Source: Eleusine coracana subsp. coracana
Lineage: Eukaryota > Streptophyta > Magnoliopsida > Poales > Poaceae
DNA: 64,000 nucleotides
Assembly (NCBI GenBank): GCA_032690845.1
Contig: CM064422.1
Location: 4,836,001 to 4,900,000 of the forward strand
Direction: 5' to 3'
Part shown: one piece after another, positions 36,331-45,247 of the stretch
How the letters are laid out: each line of letters opens with the position of its first letter
Position numbering within the stretch: the first letter of the stretch is position 1
Translations under genes and position numbers: made by a program
The notes under the pieces: model-generated
What the model was told of the DNA's origin: nothing
The model's database searches: none
Seen by the model: only the letters and a program-made list of their open reading frames with translations

Positions 36331-37196
36331 AGGATGTGCACATCTGAGTATTGATTTCTCAATTATTGCAAAAAACCATGGTTTTATGTCAAAACTTGTT
36401 TGTCTTTGCTTGTTCCTTGATTCTTGATCTGTTGATCAATCTTGTCAAAATATGGTCATAGTTTTGAATGGTTGGTTGATTGACTGACCATAGGCTGGCA
36501 AGAATCCTTTTTATCCATCCTCATTTACACTTATTTGCTTCAAACTATCCCCAGCCCTGCCTGCCTCCTCCTGTTGACACGCTTTATCGGACAAGTCCAA
36601 TGCCAGTCGGACAAGTCTGGCCCCATCGGACAAGTCCGACACCCATCAGACAAGTCCGACGGTCTAGTTTTCACCCCTTTAACCCAGCCCGACTTACCCC
36701 TTCGGTCAACACCCCCTCATTCACATCTCTCACGTTCTCTCTCCTCAAGAACTCCCCCAAAGGCGGCCCCAAGGCGATCTCCCTCTCCCACCATCCATTG
36801 GAGCAAGTTTGGAGGCCAAGAGGTCCTCCTCCATCGACAAAGTCAGATCTCCCATCATTTTTGCAAGGTTTCCCCTCTTTCCCTCTCTCTCCCTTAGGGT
36901 TAGGGTTCTAGAGCAATGCTAGTTTCCAATCCTTTTTCCCTTGCACTTTTGATCCATGGAGATAGCTTCTAACATGTTGTGGTAGGAGTAGACAAAGTTT
37001 GGTCGCTAGTGGTAGGTAGATTTGTGGAGGATCTAGGTTTTTGGAGAAACTGTGAGTCATCGGACAATTCCGATGATTATTGGACATGTCCGACGGCTTG
37101 CAGTTCCTCCAAAAGTCTAAGTCCCTCACAGATTCTCCTCACCCCTTTTTCCTCTCTTTTGTCTATCATCTGACCTATGCTACTCCTGTTGTCAGC
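36331..37196. other. Spacer between pol and ORF3 with palindrome array
   Basis: Non-coding. Between 36587 and 36663 four spaced copies of a TCGGACAAGTCCGAC-like palindrome occur, two of them imperfect, and two more degenerate copies lie at about 37058-37094. The same motif is concentrated in the LTR. ORF3 begins at 37197. Confidence 0.7.
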
Positions 37197-38789
37197 ATGT
37201 CAGATGTGGAAGCATCCCCCTTGAGGGAGAAGAGGGCCAAAGCTAGTGATGATCAAGGTCAAAGCCAACCAAAGAGAAACAAAGTCACCGTCAAGCGCGT
37301 TCGACGCACCTATCTCCAACAACCAACAGAAAGGGAGGAGCCAGCTGAGTTTGAAGAGCTGAACAGAGTCATGCATCCTCCCTCCGAAATGCTCAACTCC
37401 AACCGAGAGAGGGTGGACTTCTTTCACGCGTCCCTTGAGACATGCACTAAAGTAAGGTTGGTCAACTATTATGCTCGTGATAAGGAGGCTGTTGATTCTC
37501 GCTTTCATGCTTATTTCTATGTGGATTGGTACCGCTCCACCTACCTCCGCATGAAGAACCCTGTTGTTGAGAGCAAGTGGCTAGATTGGAATTATATGAA
37601 GTCCAAGAAGCACCCTCTGTTCAACCAAGTTCTAGCTGCTTTTGAGCATCATGGTCTTAAGACCTTCTTGACTCTCAGCTACTCATGGAACAAGGAAATC
37701 ATTTCTCAGTTCTTTTCCATCGTGTACTTTGAGGGTGACAAGTCTATGGTGTGGATGACAAATGACACTAAATACAGCTGCACCTTGAATCAGTTTGCTT
37801 CTATGATAGGACTCAAAAGCTCACGCAAGGCAAAGCACAAGATTCACTCGGGTAGCTACATGAGCGATGAGGACATAAGGCATATGTACATGGATCCGGA
37901 GAACAGTGTCCTTCCCAACTCAAATGGCTTGCTACCCTTTTTCTCAGTCTTGTTCAGGATCTGCAGGAGCACTTTGGCTCCAAGGGGTGGCAACTCTGAC
38001 TGTATTCCTGCATATCAGAGGGACATCTTGCACTGGGTTAATGGAGATCAGAAATTTAATGTATTTGACTATGTATATCAGGAGATATGGGACATCTCCA
38101 TCTCTTCCAAGCGTGGCTGTGGATATGCCCCGCACATCATGTATATGATCGAGAAGGTCTCAGGCTTGACTTTCAAAAAGGACATGAAGCATCTGAGTCT
38201 CAAATCTCAGATTCCTTCTAATTGGACTCCTGACACCTCCTCTGGTCAGTTCTTTGGTGCAGCTCAACCACCATCCTCTGCTCTGCCTCCTCAGGTTCCC
38301 AGAGCTTCTTCTAGGGCCACCGGTTCTTCTTGTGCTGCCCCACCTTCTCGTGGCAAGAGGAGTGGGGTTATGAAGATGTTCAAATTCTTCCTTGGCATAT
38401 GCAGGAGCATTAACTAAAGGATGGATATAATTGACAGGAACCAGAAGATCATCATGGAGAAGATGTAATATGAAATTCCTCCTCCTTCATCACCTCTGGC
38501 AGAAGATTCCTACCCACCTGCTTTTCAGGACTCCACTCCCAACTTCTCTACAGAAGAGCTGAACTATTTTGGGTACTATCCTCCACCTTCTCAGTTTCAC
38601 ACAGGAGCTGGCTCTAGTGGGCAACATGTCCGCTTTGATGAAGAAGAAAAGGAAGTAGAAGAGCAAGAAGAAGATCCCGCTACCTATGATCTTCACCAGC
38701 GCAAGGGAAAAGCTCCCGCTCAAGATGAGGAAGACAACGAAGAAGAAGGTGATGAGGATGATGAAGACTATGAAGACTCTGAGGAGTAG
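37197..38789 (+). pseudogene. Retrotransposon ORF3 (plant retroelement protein, env-like position), broken
   Basis: Begins MSDVEASPLREKRAKASDD and is open to a stop at 38415; the same frame continues past a second stop at 38466 to 38789. A basic N terminus precedes a globular region (YFYVDWYRSTYLRMKNP, KYSCTLNQFASMIGLKSS). A Pro/Ser-rich stretch and a very acidic tail (EEDPATYD, EDNEEEGDEDD) follow. This wording matches the 'putative plant transposon protein' domain carried by many grass Sirevirus-type elements in the position where SIRE1 carries an envelope-like gene. I see no clear signal peptide or membrane span, so envelope function is not supported. Confidence 0.75.
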
Positions 38790-39323
38790 AGATCTCATCA
38801 CCATCCACCGGCATTTTTTCTCCTTTTTGGTGTCTTGATGCCAAAGGGGGAGAAGTGTAATCTATCGTTTTATACATTTGCTTAGTTTGTGAGTTGTGAG
38901 TGTGATGAAGTTGGACAATTTGGTTCTTTTTGGCTTGGTTTGTAAAACTCTTATTTGTGTTGTTTGTGTTTTGTAAGACTATTTGCTTGTGGTACTTATA
39001 TCTCTTTATTTGTGGCTTGGAGAGGTTTGTGTCTCTTTGTGTTGATGTATTGTTTTATCTCCTTCTACTAGATGTATTTGTGTGGTAATACTTGTCATAT
39101 GTAATGTCTTATATTCATATGTTTAACTATTGTAAATCATCATGTATGCATAGTGTTAGGGGGAGCTCTCATTTTTTTTTCCCAAATATGTGCATTTGTT
39201 ATTCTATCTCCAATTTTTCATTTATGCACACATTTAGGAGGAGCTCCTCATAAATTATTCCGTTTCTATATCTCTTTATGATAAATTAGTTGTATTATCA
39301 TCAATCACCAAAAAGGGGGAGAT
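38790..39323 (+). other. Non-coding 3' internal region with purine tracts
   Basis: Contains CCAAAGGGGGAGAAG at 38841-38855 and, directly before the 3' LTR, CAAAAAGGGGGAGAT (about 39309-39323). The latter is the likely polypurine tract priming plus-strand synthesis; the former may be an additional copy, as reported for Sireviruses. No ORF. Confidence 0.7.
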
Positions 39324-40707
39324 TGAAGGTGCATCTAGGCCCCTAATTTTATTTTGGTGATTGGCGCCAATACAATTAAGAATGGACTAATATTTCAATG
39401 AGCATGTGTGTAGAAGATGGTTCAATTATTGATGACAAAATGCATAGAAGCTCAAATACTCAAAGAAAAGGAGAAAACAAAGTGGCTAAAAAATTTCAAG
39501 ATGATACTAAAAAATTTGCTCAAATATGAAGCTCATGGAGTTTTTACTTTATTTTTGAGTATAGGAAAAGTCGTACTATTAAGAGGGACACAAAAGTGTG
39601 AAGCAATGATGAACTGAGACCAAAATTCAAAAATTCCATAGCCAAAACACTTTTCCAGGGCAAAATCATCGGACTTGTCCGACCCATCGGACAAGTCTAT
39701 CGGACTCCAGAACCTTTGCCACTCTGTGTCGTCGGACTTGTCCGACGGTCATCGGACTTGTCCGATGACCAGCAAGTCCGACCCATCGGACTTCACTGTC
39801 GGACTCCAGTACCTGTGTCAAACAGTCCGATGGTCAACTTGTCCGAGGCATCGGGCAAGTCCCTCGGACTCCAGAACCGGCGCCAACTTGTTCCATCGAC
39901 TTGTCCGATGGAGATTTGAGAAATACCCATCCAAACGGCTCTTTTTCTTCTTGAGCTATAAATAGAACCCCACTTTGTCCCTTGGCTGGTTGGTCACTCA
40001 TTCCACTCAAAAACACTCTTAAGCTCACTTTGCTCTCCAAATCTCTCCTTCCTTACATCCAATCTTGATTTATGAAGGGATTGAGAGAAGATTCAAGAGC
40101 TCCATCGACTTCAAGCTTCTATTCTCTCAAGCTCTTGGTTCATCCTTACCGTCGACCACGTTTGTGTTTGTTACTCTTGGTGATTCATCCCTAGACGGTT
40201 AGAGGTACCCGTAGAGCTCCCAACTTGTGTGGTGACGCCTCGGAAAGTTTGTATTGACCCCTCCTTCGTGGAGTTTGCTAGTGGAAAGCCAAGTTTGATC
40301 TTTATGGTCACTTGGAGAGGTTAGTGCTGAAAGAAACCCGGTACTTTGTGGATCCCTCAACGGAGACGTAGGCTCCTTTGTGGAGCTAAACTTCGGTGAA
40401 CAAATCTTGTGTCTCCTCTTGTCTTCTTTTACATACTTGTTATTTACTTGCTCTTGCTCATAACTCGCTAGCTAGGGTTTGCCTCGTTTCTCTTAAATTA
40501 ACTTGTATAGGTTGCTTGGTAGTTGTTCCTCTTATTTCTACAACTTCCTCTAGCTTATAATTACTAGATCCTAGCTTGCGTTGCACTAATATAAAGTTTT
40601 AATCGGCCGATCTACTTTTCTAACTCGTGTCATCGGACAAGTCCATCGGACTTTCCTCACTATCGTCGGACAAGTCCAACCCTACGTATTTGAATTTTAT
40701 TATTAAG
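39324..40707 (+). repeat. 3' LTR, nearly complete but lacking its last ~50 bp
   Basis: 1,384 bp. Opens TGAAGGTGCATCTAGGC and matches the 5' LTR up to TTATTATTAAG at 40707, then diverges. The segment 39669-39910 is packed with TCGGAC and GTCCGA half-sites, several paired into CATCGGACTTGTCCGATG-like palindromes. A TATA box (GCTATAAATAGA) sits near 39955-39966. The missing end means a target-site duplication cannot be checked. Confidence 0.88.
39955..39966 (+). promoter_or_regulatory. TATA box in the 3' LTR
   Basis: GCTATAAATAGA, downstream of the palindrome cluster. Its counterpart in the 5' LTR is deleted, so any transcript now would start in the 3' LTR and run into the flanking DNA. Confidence 0.6.
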
Positions 40708-41363
40708 TTTATGTATTTATTTCTTCAACTTTGACGAGAAGCTTGTGAGCTGTACTAGATGAAGCCAAAGGAGGTCAAGCATATCGTCAGGTTACATGAG
40801 GTGTTTCGCCTCTTGGACAACGATAGGGCGGTACATACCCGCATCTTAGGCTCCAAAAACTCTCGTAAGGTTAACATCAAGGGTTTTGTGGTTTTGTGCC
40901 GTTTGAAGTAATTAGCTCATTCTTCGTTAGATTATATTGTTTACTTCATTCACTATTGGTCCGGATGCGTAAGCGGTTCATGCTATATGTTCTAGATGGT
41001 ATGAATTTTAAACAAAATACCTTGAAGTTGAATGTTTGGCCATAATGGGGCTCTTCAGCTAGATCGTTGTTTCCTGATACGTCAAATTTTAATCGTCTTC
41101 TTTTTATCAGGCTATGAAATGCTAAGATTCAAAATATACATATTGTTGTATTATTATGAATTTTAACATAAATAAATCAACATGATTATTGTTTTGACAC
41201 AATAATTGTTATCTTCTTTTACTATTTATGCAAAAACATTTTTAACCTATCTCCTTTCCTGTGGGGGAGTGTTGGTTGGGTGGCTGGTTGTGTACCCATT
41301 AGCAAGTGGCCAGCAGGGGTGATACAGTTGCATCCTGGGTCGCTACCATAGAGTTATTTGTTT
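40708..41363. other. Flank of the retrotransposon; possible gene fragment
   Basis: Holds one 50-codon frame, 40759-40911, beginning MKPKEVKHIVRLHEVFRLL with a stop just before its ATG. The residue composition looks protein-like but I recognise no family. The rest is AT-rich without signals. Confidence 0.3.
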
Positions 41364-41908
41364 TTAGGAAAAATTATCTAAAGCATACTAATAAAATGTA
41401 ATTTTATTCTAAATACATTAACAAAATCAAATTTAGCTAGAACACGCTAAAATTCTAAAATTTTTGTCTATGACACACTATGATCATTCAATAATTATTT
41501 TATAACTTTTCTGTCTCAATATATAACAGACTACAAATTTGAAACTTGGAGACATATACCCTATATCATTCTCAATCAATAAAAAATGAAGCTAGATTTT
41601 TTTATTGTTTCTATTGTTTGCTTGTTATTTTGATATTTATTTATCAAGCAAGTCATCCAAACAATCAAAAAAATCTAGCTCTATTTTATAATGGTGGAGA
41701 ATGCAACAACTTATATTTCTATCAAGTTTTAAATTCTCATGTATTTTTATATTGAGATAAAAAATTAAAAATAATTATTAAATAGTTATAGTGTGTCTCA
41801 AATGAATTTTTCTAGAATCGTAATGTGTTTGAATTAAATTCAATTTTGTTGATGTGTTCAGGACAAAAACCACATTTATTTGGTGTGTTTCAGACAAAAT
41901 TTCCCCTT
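41364..41908. repeat. 545-bp foldback element (nested palindrome)
   Basis: The left arm 41364-41510 pairs with the reverse complement of 41755-41908 at about 75 per cent by eye: both contain CATTAACAAAATC-like and GACACACTAT-like blocks in the same order. Inside, TAGATTTTTTTATTGTTT pairs with AAACAATCAAAAAAATCTA, and near the centre TTTGCTTG meets CAAGCAAG. The whole unit would fold into one long imperfect hairpin. No coding capacity. It is best read as a foldback MITE; precise ends are uncertain. Confidence 0.7.
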
Positions 41909-42054
41909 TTTTATCTGGGTGCGTAAGCTTGTGTTGTTGTATTTTACCATTTAGGTTGATTGAACTTTTTTTGTGAATAGAAAAATAATAAATAAATGTT
42001 TGTTTGTGTAGTTTACCGTTTTGGTTGATGCACTACTATATATTTTACCATCTA

Positions 42055-42293
42055 CTCCCTCTGTCCGATTGAAAGTGTCGTTTTTGACTTTTCAAATTTC
42101 GTGTTTTACCGTTTGTCTTATTCAATTTTTTTATAAAAATAGTAAAACAAATATATTAGTATTAAAGTATCACTAATGATGAATTTAGTTTGAAAAAAAT
42201 TAATAGTATTTTCCTAAATTTTTTGAATAAGACGAACAGTCAAACAATAATATTTTAAATTCTAAAACGACACTTTTAATGGAACGGAGGGAG
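42055..42293. mobile_element. Stowaway-like MITE
   Basis: About 239 bp with terminal inverted repeats starting CTCCCTCTGTCCGATTGAAA and ending TTTAATGGAACGGAGGGAG, the well-known Stowaway/mariner-type end in grasses. A TA precedes the left end; the right flank reads TGTA, so the duplication is slightly imperfect. AT-rich interior, no ORF. Confidence 0.8.
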
Positions 42294-42825
42294 TGTATCC
42301 ATACAAACAAACTTTCACTAAAATTAAATTAATATCCTCAACCTTATTTAAAACTATTAATCAAACCACTACTACTTAAAAACTACTCATGGTATACTAA
42401 TTACAATAATAAGAATACTTATCAACACTAATAAAAAATTAATTAGGCTAAATAATCAAATAACTTAAATCCAACTATCTTACATGTTAATGGCGACAAG
42501 ACTTTAAGATCGGAGAGAGTAGACGTAGCCGCTGCCCGTCTCGAAGCGCTGCCAGTCTAGATCCCAAGCTGCAGATCAACTCACCCGTCCCGATTTCGTT
42601 CGAGAGACCTGCGTCGACCGGGCATATGGGGTTCTGGCATAGTCGAGGCACAAAGCCCTCCTGCTCCTGAAGGTATCATTATTTCTTCTCCGTATTTTCT
42701 TTCTTTATTTTTTGCCAAGATTCTCCGTATTTTCTATCATATTTACTGTATGTTCTTTAGAAATTCGTGTCTTAATTTATCCTCCTTTATTAAAAGAATC
42801 AAACTTGTGAAGGTAGATAAATAAA

Positions 42826-43169
42826 GGATGTGTTTGTTTTCACCCCTCTGATTTTTAGACTTGTTCTATCGAATATTGCGATACTAATGAGGAGTATTAA
42901 ATATAGATTACTGACAAAACTCAGTCCATAACCCTCCCTCTGAATGACGAGACAAATCTATTAAGACTAATTAGGTCATGATTAGATAATATGATGCTAC
43001 AGTAAACATCTTTTAATGATAACTTAATTAAGCTTAATAAATTTGTCACGCTGATGCGTATTCAACTATGTAATTAGTTTTATATTTAATATATATTTAA
43101 TAATTATATTAGTATTTTAATAATTGATGTGACTCCACTAAAATTTAGACCCCAAGAAACGAACACACC
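42826..43169. mobile_element. MITE copy A (345-bp family)
   Basis: Terminal repeats GGATGTGTTTGTTTTCACCC at the left and CCCAAGAAACGAACACACC at the right. It aligns along its whole length with copy B at 43433-43778, same orientation, with roughly 85-90 per cent identity by eye. The TIR wording resembles PIF/Harbinger (Tourist) or hAT MITEs of grasses; the class is not settled. Confidence 0.75.
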
Positions 43170-43432
43170 AAATCAAACAATACACACTGACAAACTCGTT
43201 GGCATTCAATTGTGTGTAGACTGAGAAGATGAACCGGCGTTTTCTGAATCTGGTGACGGAGAACCTGGAAACTGGCTTGTATTCTCTGCGCCGCCTCAAT
43301 ATATCCAACCATCTATTACCCATCAGCAGCTGCAGCTGAAACCGCAATGGCACGGACAGAAAAAGCAATCAAGACAAACGCAGAGAGTCAAGCTGGATAC
43401 AAACCTGGTTTAAGGTTCTTGCAGACGATATC

Positions 43433-43778
43433 GGGTGTGTTCGTTTTCACCCCTCTAATTTTTAGACCTGTCATATCGAATATTGTGATACTAATTAGAA
43501 GTATTAAATATAGATTACTGATAAAATCCAGTCCATAACCCTCCCTCTGAATGACAAGATAAATCTATTAAAACTAATTAGGTCATGATTAGATAATATA
43601 ATGCTATAGTAAACATCTCTTAATGATAATTTAATTAAGCTTAATAAATTTATCACGTTGATGCGCATTCAACTCTGTAATTAGTTTTATATTTAATATA
43701 TATTTAATAATTATATATAGTATTTTAATGATTGATGTGACCTCACTAAAATTTAGACCCAAAGAAACGAACACAGCC
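43433..43778. mobile_element. MITE copy B (345-bp family), inside the pseudogene
   Basis: Terminal repeats GGGTGTGTTCGTTTTCACCC and AAAGAAACGAACACAGCC. Same family and orientation as copy A, from which it is separated by 263 bp that contain the first coding part of the pseudogene. It inserts between codons for the N-terminal and middle parts of that gene. Confidence 0.8.
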
Positions 43779-44547
43779 GATGGGCTACAAGCTTGGGGTC
43801 CCTGCCTTCTGCCACGATCAACTTCAAACCAGCCGGCCCGTGCCCTCCGGGTGATGTGCCAGTGGATCTTGTCGCTATGATGGGCAATGAGAATATGATC
43901 CTCTGCTCTGACTGCGCTGGCCACACAGCCCTCTATGACGCCGACTCGCACTTTGTTGTGACCGTGCCTGATCTCGGAGTCTACAAGGGGCGAGACTCCA
44001 TTCCCTTCTGCATTGCCGGCGGTGACAACAACCATGCTACTGATAATGGTAGTTATCCAGACCAAGGTGGTAGCCTCTATGTCTTGAGCCGGATGCTTGA
44101 CCCTGACCGCAGAAATTGCTGCTTTGAGGTGCTCCAGTTCGATGGTGGTGAGGATGTTTTCAGTGCACATCAGTTGTTCCGTGGTTGGTATTCTCTCCCG
44201 CCGCCACCCATCTTGCACAACCCTGCATACCAGCTACCTGCAGAAATAGGCGCCTACACGGTGGTGGGTGGTTCCACTATATGTATATCTTCCATGGCAC
44301 CAGGCATTGGTACTTACTGCTTTGAGACAAGCTGGACATGGTATCATGGAGGCAAATGGAGGCTGCCATTCTATGGTAGGGCTGAGTATGTCCCGGGGCT
44401 AGACCTTTGGTTCGGCCTATCCGCTTCCCGCCCCTTCCACTTGTGTGCTTTTGACCTCTCCACAGTAGACTTTGATCAGCCACCTGCAGTGCTTGACACT
44501 TGGGTTGACCTTGACATGCCCAAGAGCTTGATCTTCCATAGTACTGA

Positions 44548-44572
44548 CCCCCCCCCCCCCCCCCCCCCCCCC
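44548..44572 (+). repeat. 25-base C homopolymer in a coding frame
   Basis: An unbroken run of 25 C in what was a Pro-encoding stretch. The frame before it (LIFHSTDPPPP) and the frame needed after it (IEMGFSDQEDDAN) differ. The exact length may also be an assembly or sequencing uncertainty. Confidence 0.85.
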
Positions 44573-44778
44573 GCATTGAAATGGGCTTCTCTGATCAAGA
44601 GGATGATGCCAATGAGGCAATTGACTATCGTGACTTGGTGACCTCGGAGTTTGCCGTCTTAACTGGCATAGAGGTGGTGCGCTCCGATGGTGAGGCTCAC
44701 CCTACGAAGTTACGGATGTTCAAGCACAAGTCCATATTCCACACTTTCAGTGATAATGTTATCCATTGGGTGCTGTGA

Positions 44779-45247
44779 ATCAGTTTATCTTGAAAGATTA
44801 GGTGACTGCTGGAGTTAATAATTGCGGGACTCTCTGAATGTGTTGCACTTGCAGCCGAGGTTCATGGCTTATTGGTATTCTGCTAGATAGGTGGTGGTGC
44901 GGCTGGAGAGACTGCGAGGTTGGTGTCACACGAGGTCGCTGTCCCCCAGTAAAATTTCCCTATGAAATATGTGGAGCTAAACCTCAGTAAGTTGAAGCAA
45001 CAATTGTATGTTTCAGTCTTAAGAACATAAGTGCTACATCTTCCATTTGAAACCTGGAGTTCCAGGTAGTCCCCTTGCATTTGGATCCACTCCAGGTAGT
45101 AATGATTTTGGCATCAAAGTGACAAATAACAGAACCAATATCGCAGTACAAGTGTACAAAACATACAGGGATATAGATATACAGTACTGTAGTACGAGAA
45201 AGGAGCAGCACACGAACAAAATGGTACGGTCGTCCCAGCTATCTGAC
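44779..45247. other. Spacer with 3' UTR of the CNGC gene
   Basis: Lies between the pseudogene stop and the stop codon of the minus-strand channel gene. The right part should be its 3' UTR. No other feature seen. Confidence 0.4.

Larger units (their letters stand above)
30270..40707 (+). mobile_element. Sirevirus-like Ty1/copia LTR retrotransposon, inactive
   Basis: About 10.4 kb. Both ends start TGAAGGTGCATCTAGGC. A primer-binding site TGGTATCAGAGC, matching initiator methionine tRNA, follows the 5' LTR. Gag, protease, integrase, reverse transcriptase and RNase H are in copia order (integrase before RT) in one frame. They are followed by a third ORF, a purine tract and the 3' LTR. The third ORF downstream of pol and the many palindromes in LTR and non-coding parts point to the Sirevirus (SIRE/Maximus) genus. 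The element cannot move by itself: gag-pol has eight stop codons, the 5' LTR has lost most of its interior, and the third ORF has two internal stops. By hand count the two LTRs differ at about 19 of 385 shared sites, roughly 5 per cent, mostly transitions. At a commonly used grass rate this would be about two million years; that is only a rough estimate. Confidence 0.92.
43229..44778 (+). pseudogene. Grass-specific DUF1618-like protein gene, disrupted
   Basis: The start MNRRFLNLVTENLETGLYSL at 43229 is the conserved opening of a large grass family annotated as DUF1618-like. Reading then shifts by one frame near 43313, where YYPSAAAAETAMARTEKAI continues the family pattern. The frame is interrupted by MITE copy B (43433-43778) and resumes at about 43780 (LGSLPSATINFKP) through a beta-rich body (CSDCAGHTALYDADSHF, GGKWRLPFYGRAEYVPGLD). 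A run of 25 C residues (44548-44572) then breaks the frame again. The family C terminus (SEFAVLTGIEVV, KHKSIFHTFSDNVIHWVL) follows in another frame to 44778. Three separate lesions make this a pseudogene, unless the MITE is spliced out, for which I see no good signals. Function of the family is unknown. Confidence 0.75.

Noticed and set aside
37197..38789. Calling ORF3 a functional envelope protein
   Set aside because: No signal peptide, membrane span or cleavage-type feature visible, and two internal stops.
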